DNA from: Bacteroidota bacterium
Lineage (GTDB): Bacteria; Bacteroidota; Bacteroidia; Bacteroidales; Paludibacteraceae
Assembly (NCBI GenBank): GCA_017860295.1
Contig: JAFNAS010000002.1
Coordinates: forward strand, 186,001-250,000
Length of the DNA: 64,000 nt
Reading direction: 5' to 3'
The position numbers and the translations under genes were made by a program. Below, piece by piece: positions 25,099 through 34,734 of this stretch (the stretch's first letter is position 1; each line of letters begins with the position of its first letter). The notes beneath the pieces are model-generated. The model was not told the DNA's origin, searched no databases, and worked only from the letters and a program-made list of their open reading frames with translations.

Positions 25099-28000
25099 TA
25101 TAAAATATTCACCATCTATAAATATTATTCGAGATTCACACAAGGAGCTCGATTACATTGTAACGCCTAATTCAGTTTTGGTTTATGACCAACTCATCAA
25201 CAATTATTTATCAGGAACACATTCATTTAACATTGTAGGTGCATATGGTACTGGAAAGTCTTCTTTTTTAGTTGCTCTGAAACATCACTTGTCCAATGAA
25301 CACAAATATTTTGCTGCATTAAATGGGAATTTTACACATATCAAAGGATTTGATTTTTTACCTATCATTGGTGATTATTCTTCTTTGTATGATACGTTTT
25401 GTAAAGAATTTGGATTGGTTGAGGATAATTATTCATCTCAGGATTTATTCAATCTGATTACAAAAAGATACGAATCTATTTGCGAAAAATCGTTCGGATG
25501 GTATATAGCCATTGATGAATTTGGTAAATTTTTGGAGTATGCAGCTAAAAATAATCCAGAAAAAGAGTTGTACTTCATACAGCAGCTGGCAGAGTTTGTG
25601 AATGACAATTCTAAGAATATAATTTTCATTACAACTTTACATCAAGGTTTTAATTCATACTCGCTTAATCTGAATAAAACCCAACAGAATGAGTGGGATA
25701 AAGTAAAGGGGCGACTAAAAGAAATTACATATAACGAACCTGTTGAACAGTTACTTTTATTGGCTGCCGACAGAATTTCCAGTAAACGGGAGAAAAGCGT
25801 AAAAAGCGAAAATTTAAATCAGTTACTGGAAATCATTGAAAAATCTAAAACTTTTCCTCTAAATGATTATTTCGATAAATCAACGGCTCAAAAGCTATTA
25901 CCATTTGACATTTTAGCTGCATCTGCATTGACTATTGCCTTTCAACGTTATGGTCAAAATGAACGCTCGTTATTTCAATTTATTGATTCAAATGATCATT
26001 TGGGTTTATCCGATTTTGATAAAGACAAAAATCAATTCTATAATCTATGCTGTGTTTATGATTATCTATGGTTCAACTATTTCACCGTTATAACATCAAA
26101 ATATAATCCAGATTATGGACAATGGGCAACCATTAGAAACTCTATTGAGCGCATCGAGTCCGAATTTTCTTCAAATACAATAGAGGCTATTAGAATTGTA
26201 AAGACCATTGGATTAATCAATATCCTTGCAAATCCGGCTGGTGTAGTTGACAAAACTTTTCTATCTGAATATTCTCGTTTAAGTTTGGATATCGAGAATA
26301 GTTCTGAGATAATTGATAAATTAATTAGTTTTAAAATCATCAGTTTCTCAAAATACAATAGGCGTTTCAAATTACTTGACGGTACCGATCTGGATATTGA
26401 GCAGGAAATTTTTGAAGCTGAAATTGAAAATATCAACGATTATATACCCTATCTAAAACGATATTTTGAATTTCCATATATTCAAGCGAAAGAACATTTT
26501 TATCAAACAGGGACACCTCGCTTCTTTGAATTCAAGCTAACTGAAAAGCCGTTGAATGAATCTGTTGAAGATTCAGACGGTATAATCAACCTGATCTTTT
26601 CGGATGAGGCCAGTGATGCCAACCTTATTGAACTTTCAGACAAAATTGACGAACCGATCTTATATTGTCTTTATTTGAATGCTGCTGACATCAAGAATCA
26701 CATCAACGAAATTGAAAAGGTTAATGTGATTAAAGACAAACATCCAAATGATAAAGTAGCCCAAAAAGAATTGGAGATATTATTAATGCAGTTGAAATCT
26801 GAATTAAACGGATTAGTATTAAGTGGCTTGTACGAAAAGAATTCTGTTATTTGGGTCTTCCGAGGTAATCAAATTTTTATTAACAATGAACGCAAATTAA
26901 ATCAAACATTATCAAACATCTGTGCATGGGCTTATCCTGGGACTCCTGTTTTCAAAAACGAGTTGGTCAATAAAACCAAGCTCTCAGGGGCTATGCAACC
27001 AGCTCGTAAAAACCTGATTAAAGCATTAGTTTCCGATTACGACAAGCCGAATTTAGGTTTCGATAATGATAAGTTTCCACCTGAAAAAACAATCTATTTA
27101 GCACTACTAAAGAAAACCGGTATTCATCAGGATACAGTTTTATCCCAGCCTATTGATCCCAGTTTTATGACATTATGGGGCACTTGCATCAATTTTATAA
27201 ACGAAGCAAAAAGTACTCGTATAAGCATTTCAGTTTTAATTGAACGGTTGTCTAAACGTCCATTAAAACTACGTCAAGGCTTTATTGATTTTTGGGTTCC
27301 GCTTTTCTTGTTTATTTGCAAGGATGATTTTGCTCTGTATAATGAGAATGGTTATATCCCTGATATTGATGATGAAACTTTATTTCTGATAAGCAAACAA
27401 CCACAAGAGTTCGAAATTAAGGCATTTGACATAAGTGGTATTAAACTTGATCTATTTAATAGTTATCGTACATTTCTAAACATTGAGGAAACAGATAACG
27501 TTACAAACGAAAGCTTTATTGAACTAATTAAGCCTTTTCTAGTATTCTATTTGCAGTTACCTGATTACAATAAAAAAACAAAACGTATTTCTAAAATGGC
27601 AATAGATTTGCGTAATGCTATTGCTTTATCTAAAGATCCGGAGAAGACTTTCTTTGAAGATATTCCAAATGCTTTAGGTATTCAATTGGACACTATTGCT
27701 AAAGATCCCACGTTAGTAAAAAAGTATATTGATAATTTACAAGCGCTTGTGCGCGAAATAAGATCAGCGTACGAGGAATTAATCAATAGGATTGAAGACT
27801 TCATTTTGACTGAATTTATTGGGGAGAACATCCCATTTGTAGAATATAAGTCGAAATTCCAGCACAGATATATGAAACTAAAGAAACACATGTTATTACC
27901 AAAACAGAAAGTGTTTCATCAAAGGCTTATGTCCGAACTGGACATTCGTAATTCATGGATTAATTCAATTTGCCAGGCGGTTATAGGAAAATCACTTGAA

Positions 28001-28303
28001 ATTATCACAGATGAAGACGAAATGATATTGTACGAAAACTTCAAAAGCATGGTTTACGAATTGGATAATCTGTGTACGCTTGTTAAAACGGATATAAATT
28101 TAGACAACGAAGATGTGTATAAATTTGAAGTTACCACATTCTTGAAAGGTTTGCAAAAGCAAATTCTACGTATTCCAAAAGGAAAATTAAAAGAAATAAA
28201 GAGCCTTGAAGATGAAATTAAAAGTAAATTGACAAGCAATGACAAATCAATGAATATTGCGCTGTTATTGAATTTATTACAAGATCAAATAGATGAAAAA
28301 TAA
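25076..28303 (+). CDS. Large P-loop ATPase, SspC-like candidate
   Basis: 1075 residues. The Walker A loop is GAYGTGKSS at residues 55-63, the Walker B is WYIAIDEFGKF at about 142-152, and a sensor-like IIFITTLHQGF follows near 178. Only the first 300 residues look like an ATPase; the remaining 750 are helical, charged and without a motif I recognise. Position between the DUF4007 and PP-loop genes fits SspC, the ATPase of the phosphorothioation machinery. BrxC-type BREX ATPases have comparable size and are the main alternative, but no PglX or PglZ is nearby. It starts inside the previous gene (an alternative ATG lies three codons on) and overlaps the next by 11 bases. Confidence 0.68.
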   Translation: MTIMLNADIKYSPSINIIRDSHKELDYIVTPNSVLVYDQLINNYLSGTHSFNIVGAYGTGKSSFLVALKHHLSNEHKYFAALNGNFTHIKGFDFLPIIGDYSSLYDTFCKEFGLVEDNYSSQDLFNLITKRYESICEKSFGWYIAIDEFGKFLEYAAKNNPEKELYFIQQLAEFVNDNSKNIIFITTLHQGFNSYSLNLNKTQQNEWDKVKGRLKEITYNEPVEQLLLLAADRISSKREKSVKSENLNQLLEIIEKSKTFPLNDYFDKSTAQKLLPFDILAASALTIAFQRYGQNERSLFQFIDSNDHLGLSDFDKDKNQFYNLCCVYDYLWFNYFTVITSKYNPDYGQWATIRNSIERIESEFSSNTIEAIRIVKTIGLINILANPAGVVDKTFLSEYSRLSLDIENSSEIIDKLISFKIISFSKYNRRFKLLDGTDLDIEQEIFEAEIENINDYIPYLKRYFEFPYIQAKEHFYQTGTPRFFEFKLTEKPLNESVEDSDGIINLIFSDEASDANLIELSDKIDEPILYCLYLNAADIKNHINEIEKVNVIKDKHPNDKVAQKELEILLMQLKSELNGLVLSGLYEKNSVIWVFRGNQIFINNERKLNQTLSNICAWAYPGTPVFKNELVNKTKLSGAMQPARKNLIKALVSDYDKPNLGFDNDKFPPEKTIYLALLKKTGIHQDTVLSQPIDPSFMTLWGTCINFINEAKSTRISISVLIERLSKRPLKLRQGFIDFWVPLFLFICKDDFALYNENGYIPDIDDETLFLISKQPQEFEIKAFDISGIKLDLFNSYRTFLNIEETDNVTNESFIELIKPFLVFYLQLPDYNKKTKRISKMAIDLRNAIALSKDPEKTFFEDIPNALGIQLDTIAKDPTLVKKYIDNLQALVREIRSAYEELINRIEDFILTEFIGENIPFVEYKSKFQHRYMKLKKHMLLPKQKVFHQRLMSELDIRNSWINSICQAVIGKSLEIITDEDEMILYENFKSMVYELDNLCTLVKTDINLDNEDVYKFEVTTFLKGLQKQILRIPKGKLKEIKSLEDEIKSKLTSNDKSMNIALLLNLLQDQIDEK

Positions 28304-29402
28304 AAAAGTAAGACATGTATTAGGAATATCTGGGGGTAAAGATAGTGCTGCACTGGCTATCTATATGAATCAAAAATATCCTGATCTGAATATAGAATAT
28401 TATTTCTGCGACACTGGAAAAGAGTTAGCAGAAACACTTGAACTTGTAAATAAGATTGAGATTTATCTTGGAAAAAAAATCACGAGATTAAAAGCAATTA
28501 AAAATGACCATTTTGAACCTTTTGATTATTATCTCAAATCAGTAGGAAATTTTCTGCCATCGGTTCAAGCTCGTTGGTGTACTCAAAAGCTAAAATTGGA
28601 ACCTTTTGAAAAATTCATTGGTGATGATTTGGCTATTTCTTATGTGGGGATACGTGGTGATGAAGATCGTGAAGGATACATTTCAACTAAACCGAATATC
28701 CAATCTGTCTTTCCTTTTAGGCGCAATATTTGGAGTATCGAAATTCTTTCAAAATTCTTTCAAAATGAGAATAATGAGTTGCACTTAAAATTATATCAAG
28801 AAATTGCCGAAAATTCCATATTTTTACGTGCTAAAGAAATCTTGAAAACGCCTAAAGATAATAAATTTACACTTTCAAAGAAATTTAATGCATTACTGGC
28901 TATTAGTGCTTCTACTTTTAATAAAGTAATGTTTGAGTTTCTAAAAGATAAAAACTATCCAATTTCTCATTTAAAAGAATTCTCATTGATAGAACACGAA
29001 GACAATCTAAATAGGGAAGATATTTTTAATTTACTCAGAAATAGTGGTGTTGGTGTTCCTTCCTATTATGAAAAAAGAACATTTACTGTTGATGGAATGA
29101 CCGGTGAATATGCCAGAAGTCGTTCTGGTTGTTTCTTCTGTTTTTTTCAACAAAAAATCGAATGGATTTGGTTGTATGAACAACATCCCGATTTGTTTAG
29201 GAAGGCCATTGACTATGAAAAAGATGGATATACATGGATTCAGGGAGAAAGGTTGGAAGACTTGATTAAGCCTGAACGCATTCGTGCTATTAAATTAGCT
29301 GCAATAAAACAAAACGAAAAGAATAATTCAAAAAAATCACCATATCTAATTGATCTATTAATTGATAGTGAAAATGTGATGTGTGCAAATTGTTTTATAT
29401 AA
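28293..29402 (+). CDS. PP-loop (PAPS reductase/DndC-like) protein, SspD-like candidate
   Basis: 369 residues of the phosphoadenosine phosphosulfate reductase superfamily. The PP-loop is LGISGGKDSAAL with SGGKDS at residues 13-18. YYFCDTGKE follows at 36-44, RWCTQKLK at 95-101 and VGIRGDEDREGY at about 118-129, all typical of DndC/SspD-type proteins. The C-terminal half carries two CxxC pairs, at about 280/283 (GCFFC) and 364/367 (MCANC), which could bind an iron-sulfur cluster as in DndC. It would activate the DNA backbone with ATP for sulfur transfer from a cysteine desulfurase. No desulfurase gene is in the operon, so the chromosomal IscS would have to serve. Confidence 0.8.
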   Translation: MKNKKVRHVLGISGGKDSAALAIYMNQKYPDLNIEYYFCDTGKELAETLELVNKIEIYLGKKITRLKAIKNDHFEPFDYYLKSVGNFLPSVQARWCTQKLKLEPFEKFIGDDLAISYVGIRGDEDREGYISTKPNIQSVFPFRRNIWSIEILSKFFQNENNELHLKLYQEIAENSIFLRAKEILKTPKDNKFTLSKKFNALLAISASTFNKVMFEFLKDKNYPISHLKEFSLIEHEDNLNREDIFNLLRNSGVGVPSYYEKRTFTVDGMTGEYARSRSGCFFCFFQQKIEWIWLYEQHPDLFRKAIDYEKDGYTWIQGERLEDLIKPERIRAIKLAAIKQNEKNNSKKSPYLIDLLIDSENVMCANCFI

Positions 29403-29411
29403 CTCTTTAAT

Positions 29412-31610
29412 ATGGCAGAAGAACACGATATTAAGAAAGTCGGATTTACTGTTGACGCAGGTCTTATTCAAAGATTAGGCTATGAACTTGTTGGTCGCGC
29501 CGAGACAGCCGTATCTGAGCTAATTAAAAATGCTTACGATGCTGATGCAACTATCGTTGATGTCAACTTCGCCGATTCTGTGTTTAAAGGAGGAACTCTT
29601 ATTATTTCAGATAATGGAGTTGGTATGACCGAAGACCAACTAATAAATGGATTTATGAGAATTTCATCTTCCGATAAAATTCATAATCCCATTTCAGAAA
29701 GGTTTCAAAGAACAAAAGCTGGTCGAAAGGGTATTGGCAGATTTGCTACTCAAAGACTTGGGGATAAGTTGACAATAGTCACCCAAACAAAAAACGAAAA
29801 AAAAGCTGTAAAAATTGTCATTGATTGGAATGAATATAGTGTTGATAAAGAGTTGGGTTCAATAACATTTCCAATTGAAGAAGTTGAAAAAGAAAAAGAG
29901 GAAGGTACAACTTTGACAATTGCTGGTCTTCGAGATGGATGGAGCTATGCAGCTATAAAAAGAATATATAGATATGTAATTGATTTGTTTCAACCTGATT
30001 ATTTATCAGAGAGAAGTAAAAATTATAATTCCGCTATTCAAAGCGAAAAATCATTTAAAGTCAATTTCAATCAAACTATAAATGAAGAAATTTATCCTAT
30101 TATTAATGAGAAAGTTTCTATTTTCGATAAATCTTTAGCTGTTTTTGAAGGTTATATAGATAATCAACATTCAGGTATTTTATCCATAAAGAGTGATTCT
30201 TTAAGAATAAATGATATTATTGAAATAGAATACTCTAAAGAAGAGAAAACATATCTGGAATTAAAGGATGTATATTTTAAAATTCATTACTTTATTTACA
30301 ATCGTCCAGAATATTATCAGGGAAAGATAACAAATCAAGATTTAAATAGTATTCAACAAGCATCTGCTACTGCAAGTGGTGTCCGTTTGTACCGTAATGG
30401 TTTTAGGGTCTTACCATATGGTGAATCAACTGATGATTGGACAGGAATTGATAGACGTTGGGCTAGTGAGTCAGGTCTTGTAAACGTACCACTGAATAAC
30501 AAAAATCTTTTTGGCTTTGTTGAAATAACAGCTCCTGACGGTAAAATATTTGAGGAAACTGCTAGCCGAGAAGGTCTAATAGAAAATGACGCTTTTAGAC
30601 AACTTTCTGACTTTATTCACAAGTCGCTTATTTCAGCAAGACAGAGAATAAGCGAAGCAATAACATCCTTCAAAGAAGATGTTAACATTGATGATTTTAC
30701 ACAGAAAACCATTAAACGGGAACTTTCTACAAAAGATAAACTTGAAGTACTTAGAAATCTATTCGATGATTATGCTGAAGATAAGGACGAATCTTCTGAT
30801 CAAGAAAAATTTAGATGGGAAAAATGGGAGCAAAATAAAGAAGAAGGGAAAAGAATAGTAGAGGAAATAAGGAGAGAGTTGGAAGAAGCAAGTATGTTAC
30901 GAGTACTCGCAGGGCTTGGCCTAACTATTGGCGAATTTACTCATGAAATAAAACAATTTCAACCTTCCGTGTATGGTCATATAAGCAAATTACAAAAAGA
31001 AGGACTTACTGAAAATGGTAAAGTTCAACTTAAAGGAATTGAAAAGAATTTTGATGACCTGTTTGCCTATACTGGCTATTTTAGTGCGACTGTGTCACAA
31101 AATATTAACAGAGAAACATCTCCTATTGATGTTCTAGTTGTACTTGATGACTTTCAGCAAGCAATATCTAATGACTTGGAAAGAAGTGAAATCAAATTTG
31201 ATATTGATCAATGGGACTTTAATGTCAAGACCATACCGATGCACCGATCTGAGTGGAGTTCAATCTTATTTAATTTATATACAAATGCCAAAAAAGCAAT
31301 AAAACGAGCCAAAGTTGAGGGTAGAATACTGATTGAAGTTGGTATTGTAGACAATAATATATTTGTTAATTTTCATGACAATGGAGATGGTATTCCGGAA
31401 GAGAACAAACATAGAGTCTTCAATGCATTCTTCACGACTTCTACTCCAGCAAGCTTTGATGCTCCAAGAGATGAACAAATGACAGGTACGGGGTTGGGGT
31501 TGAAAATTGTCAAAGACATTATTATCTCATACAAAGGCTCTATATTTGTCCATACTCCAAATGAAAAATACTCTACTTGTTTTAGAATAGAAATTCCACA
31601 ATTTAACTAA
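29412..31610 (+). CDS. Double GHKL ATPase with histidine-kinase-like core
   Basis: 732 residues. An N-terminal HSP90/MutL-like ATPase domain shows the N box ELIKNAYDADA, the G1 box DNGVGMT and the G2 box GRKGIGRFA in the first 115 residues. A charged helical middle follows. Then comes a dimerisation-helix motif LTIGEFTHEIKQF with His511 where histidine kinases carry the phosphorylated residue. A second ATPase domain ends the protein (LFNLYTNAKKAI, HDNGDGIPEENK, GTGLGLKIVKDI). There is no signal peptide or membrane segment, so it senses something inside the cell. The receiver-domain gene starts two bases after its stop. I infer a cytoplasmic phosphorelay or switch that detects phage or unmodified DNA. 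Confidence 0.82.
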   Translation: MAEEHDIKKVGFTVDAGLIQRLGYELVGRAETAVSELIKNAYDADATIVDVNFADSVFKGGTLIISDNGVGMTEDQLINGFMRISSSDKIHNPISERFQRTKAGRKGIGRFATQRLGDKLTIVTQTKNEKKAVKIVIDWNEYSVDKELGSITFPIEEVEKEKEEGTTLTIAGLRDGWSYAAIKRIYRYVIDLFQPDYLSERSKNYNSAIQSEKSFKVNFNQTINEEIYPIINEKVSIFDKSLAVFEGYIDNQHSGILSIKSDSLRINDIIEIEYSKEEKTYLELKDVYFKIHYFIYNRPEYYQGKITNQDLNSIQQASATASGVRLYRNGFRVLPYGESTDDWTGIDRRWASESGLVNVPLNNKNLFGFVEITAPDGKIFEETASREGLIENDAFRQLSDFIHKSLISARQRISEAITSFKEDVNIDDFTQKTIKRELSTKDKLEVLRNLFDDYAEDKDESSDQEKFRWEKWEQNKEEGKRIVEEIRRELEEASMLRVLAGLGLTIGEFTHEIKQFQPSVYGHISKLQKEGLTENGKVQLKGIEKNFDDLFAYTGYFSATVSQNINRETSPIDVLVVLDDFQQAISNDLERSEIKFDIDQWDFNVKTIPMHRSEWSSILFNLYTNAKKAIKRAKVEGRILIEVGIVDNNIFVNFHDNGDGIPEENKHRVFNAFFTTSTPASFDAPRDEQMTGTGLGLKIVKDIIISYKGSIFVHTPNEKYSTCFRIEIPQFN

Positions 31611-31612
31611 TC

Positions 31613-32719
31613 ATGATGACGACTTATATTTATATTGACGATGATAATTTAGACGCTGCTAAAGAGAAGGTTCAAGGATTTGAACAAAATGATTTGAAGA
31701 TAATTACAAATCAACATCAAGGTACTTGGGAAGACCAAATGAACTTTATCAAAGAAAATGAACTTACATTAGATGGGTTGTTATTAGACTTGAGATTAGA
31801 TGATTTTCCAAATGAGAACGGAGAGAGAGCTAATTTTAGAGGAACTTCACTTGCACAAGAAATTAGAACAAGGCAGAAAGAAGGTGAATTTAAATCTTTC
31901 CCTATTGTGCTTTTTTCGGGTAATGACAAACTCGAAAAATCTTTAGAAAATTCTGGACAAGATTTATTTGATATTTGTATAGATAAAGGCAAAGTAGAAG
32001 CGAGAACATTTGACACACTTACCCCTATATTAATTTCAATCGCAGAAGGTTACAAAAAGCTTTCTAAAAAAGGTAGCATATCCGACATCTTAGGTATCGA
32101 GGAATCTAATATTGATGAAAGATTTATATCTGAATTATACGATTTAAAAGATAAACCCGCCCATGTTATAACACATTTTCTTTTAAACGAATTCATTAAT
32201 AAACAAGGACTATTAATACATGAAGAAATTTTAGCAGCTAGATTAGGTATCAATATTAAAACTTCTCCAGATTGGTATAAAATTATTGAGTCTTTATCAC
32301 CTTCGAAGTATACAGGGATATTTTCTGCTGGTTGGCTACGTTGGTGGATGCCTTTGGTAGATAAATGGTGGAAATCAGTAATCAATGCACAAGTATATTT
32401 ACAATCTACGCCTGCTTCAGAAAGAGTAAGGTTGATTAAAGAAAAACTTGGTATTGAATATATAGAAGTTGCAAAAAAAATAGAAAAGGCTGATAGTGAA
32501 GAGTATTGGACTATTTGCAAGGGTTATAACACTCCTTTAGATCCTATTGATGGTTTGATGATTGAAGGACAAGAAAATCTTTATCCATGGCAAGATGCTG
32601 AATATGTCTCCATAGATGCTGCGCTAAAACGAAAGAATAATCAAGCATGGAAGAAAGTAGCAAAATTAGAAGAGGGACGTTTAGTTGATTTGGAACAACA
32701 ATTCAAGAAAAGCAGATAA
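31613..32719 (+). CDS. Receiver-domain protein paired with the GHKL kinase
   Basis: 368 residues. Residues 1-130 form a response-regulator receiver: acidic pair in YIYIDDDN (Asp9-Asp11), phospho-acceptor Asp59 in LLLDLRLDD, Ser102 in IVLFSGND and Lys125 in CIDKGK, so all canonical residues are present. The remaining 240 residues are not a DNA-binding output domain that I recognise; they contain Trp-rich phrases (GWLRWWMPLVDKWWKS). Such an output suggests an enzyme or a protein-protein effector rather than a transcription factor. It is packed two bases from genes on both sides. It is probably the partner of the upstream kinase. Confidence 0.72.
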   Translation: MMTTYIYIDDDNLDAAKEKVQGFEQNDLKIITNQHQGTWEDQMNFIKENELTLDGLLLDLRLDDFPNENGERANFRGTSLAQEIRTRQKEGEFKSFPIVLFSGNDKLEKSLENSGQDLFDICIDKGKVEARTFDTLTPILISIAEGYKKLSKKGSISDILGIEESNIDERFISELYDLKDKPAHVITHFLLNEFINKQGLLIHEEILAARLGINIKTSPDWYKIIESLSPSKYTGIFSAGWLRWWMPLVDKWWKSVINAQVYLQSTPASERVRLIKEKLGIEYIEVAKKIEKADSEEYWTICKGYNTPLDPIDGLMIEGQENLYPWQDAEYVSIDAALKRKNNQAWKKVAKLEEGRLVDLEQQFKKSR

Positions 32720-32721
32720 TT

Positions 32722-33483
32722 ATGAGTAAAGGTGCAGTAGGGGTAGCCCTAAATCTTCTATCCACAGAGCTAAAAAAAGCAGGATTATGTAATGATACAA
32801 AACCAATAAGAAATGCTCTTCAAGAATTAAATTCTCGTCATGATCCTGCAGGTTATTGGGGTTATAACCTCCAAAAGCTAGTATTCAATAATTTGGTAAC
32901 TCCAAGAGGAACAATGCCAAATAATATCAACTCTATTCAGATTGTATTGAACGTTGAAATTCATGAAAAATCTTTTAAACAAGACGAAATATTTAATCCA
33001 ATAATAGTAGATAAAAGGGCTGGATTCAGAAAAAATTATAATTTCTCCATTGAAATATCTGGGTTTTCTAACCAGAACAAAGTTTTGTCTCATTGGCATT
33101 TAGACTTTGACAAAGATCCAAGCAATGAATATATTCATCCAGATTTTCATTTGACTTTTGGAGGGAATGCAATGAAAGGAGAAGGAGAAGATGAAAATAT
33201 AGTATTTGGAAAGGTTTTACTTGTTCCCTCGCCAAGATTACCTTATCCTCCAATGGATGCTATTTTAGGAATCGATTTTATAATTAAAAATTTTGTCACA
33301 AAAGACGTAGCAGATAGGATTACGTCTAATTCTCAGTATAGGAACGCTATTAGAGCTTCACAAGAACGTTTATGGCGTCCTTATATGCTGGCAACAGCAA
33401 GACATTGGTGTAGCTTTACAGGTTGTAAATTTAAAACTGACTCTACTCTGAGTAAAAAATATCATCCATTTCTTGAAGGATAA
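32722..33483 (+). CDS. Protein of unknown family ending the candidate defence operon
   Basis: 253 residues that I do not recognise. It is soluble, with no signal peptide or membrane helix. Notable stretches are HDPAGYWGYNLQKLVFNNLV, SHWHLDFDKDPSNEYIHPDFHLTFGG (parts, His/Asp-rich) and LVPSPRLPYPPMDAILGIDFII. A C-terminal ARHWCSFTGCKFKTD has two cysteines and a histidine. The His/Asp cluster could bind metal, which would suit a nuclease or other effector, but this is a guess. It starts two bases after the receiver gene and is the last gene before the gene-free GC-rich stretch. Its position makes it the best candidate for an operon-specific effector or adaptor. Confidence 0.55.
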   Translation: MSKGAVGVALNLLSTELKKAGLCNDTKPIRNALQELNSRHDPAGYWGYNLQKLVFNNLVTPRGTMPNNINSIQIVLNVEIHEKSFKQDEIFNPIIVDKRAGFRKNYNFSIEISGFSNQNKVLSHWHLDFDKDPSNEYIHPDFHLTFGGNAMKGEGEDENIVFGKVLLVPSPRLPYPPMDAILGIDFIIKNFVTKDVADRITSNSQYRNAIRASQERLWRPYMLATARHWCSFTGCKFKTDSTLSKKYHPFLEG

Positions 33484-33792
33484 ATAAAAATATCTTGGCA
33501 TATCACGCTCGAATTAGCAAGATAAGTTCAAAAGTATTTTTAGAATCGAAATGGTACAATTGGACCATAGAATATTTTCAATGCAATGCGAATAGAGGCT
33601 GCCATTATATTATCCTTCCCACGCAGGATTTTAAACCGAACAGGTAAAAAGGTATTCGTCAATCACTCGTTTTGTTCGCAAATTTCGTGCAAGGCGAACG
33701 CAGAGCTCAGCTTGCTGAAGCTATGCTGAGCCGTCGCCGAAATTCTTGCACTCAAAAAAACATAGCTGCAAGGGTAAAACAAGCAGCCTGAA

Positions 33793-33860
33793 AAAAATCT
33801 CCACACCTCCGTTTCTCTACGGGTAGTATTTTTCTGTCTGCCCTTGACAGCTAACGCTTC
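33793..33860. repeat. Copy 1 of a conserved non-coding segment
   Basis: Shares AAAATCTCCACACCTCC, CGGGTAGTATTT (here ACGGGTAGTATTT) and CCTTGACAGC with copy 2 at 34670-34734. The space between them differs by small insertions that break any common reading frame, so conservation is at DNA or RNA level. Confidence 0.65.
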
Positions 33861-34669
33861 CACACTCACTCCTGCGCTCCGGTAGGTGCTCCTCGTGGCG
33901 TGTCAGCTTGTTTTGCTACACACGCTCGCTCATTCCTCATTCGCGGCTACTCATGTCCCCTGAAACCCCAATAAAGTATTCGCTTCGCTTGATTATTTTA
34001 GACAGGGGTCAGCCGCCGCTTATTGTTTTGCTCGCCTGCGGGTCGCTGCGGGCTAATCGGGCTGTCACAGTTTTTGCAGTTTCCGGCGTTTGGCTCCCAA
34101 CCCTTTTCAGCGGTCTTTGCCGTGTTCGTTAGGGTCGTTCCTCCCCGCACTCACACCGCACGTCATTGTTTATCCCAAGCAAGAGCTGTCTCTCTTTCTC
34201 TTCGTTCCGTTGCCCTCCATTCCGTTCTCTCGTTCCGGCACTTGCTCTTCCCGCCAAAACGCCTCCAAGCAAAAAACTCCGCCAGCCCTGCCGAAACGGC
34301 AGCCGTCCGCCGCCCTCATTCTTCAGGCTGTCTGCTGCCAGCGCCCTTGCTCCACTCGCAGACGGCTCGCGCCTCTCCACTACGCAGGCAAAAAAACAAC
34401 TTCGCTATTGCTCCGCTTGTTTTTTACCGCTCCGTTCCGGCTCAAGGCTGCTTTACCTGTTTCGGTTTAAATCCTGCTTCGCCCACACACAGCCCCCGAC
34501 CACCCCACCCCTAAAGAAATGCAGTTGAAATTTATTTTATAAGCCCTTCGGTCGGTGTTAATCAGTAAAATAGTAAGAGTTGATTATTATTCTGTCCGAC
34601 AAAAATGAATATGCAAAGATAGCCGTTTCGCTTACCGGTAGTAAAGGTCAAGCCCTCCGGGTTTTCGCC

Positions 34670-34734
34670 AAAATCTCCACACCTCCCTTTGGTCGGGTAG
34701 TATTTCGCCGAAAAACCTTGACAGCCGCCGCTTC
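34670..34734. repeat. Copy 2 of a conserved non-coding segment
   Basis: Second copy of the segment at 33793-33860. It is framed by an imperfect inverted repeat GGTTTTCGCCAAAAT (34660-34674) and ATTTCGCCGAAAAACC (34702-34717), so it could fold into a long hairpin. An 82-codon frame on the minus strand crosses it, but copy 1 does not preserve that frame. Confidence 0.65.

Noticed and set aside
25076-28303. BREX BrxC assignment for the large ATPase
   Set aside because: Size and P-loop would fit, but the other BREX genes (pglX, pglZ, brxL) are absent and the neighbours match the Ssp order better.
34023-34528. Several overlapping plus-strand frames of 120-163 codons
   Set aside because: All run through the GC- and pyrimidine-rich block; the translations are Ser/Pro/Arg-rich low-complexity and three frames are open at once, a sign of composition rather than coding.
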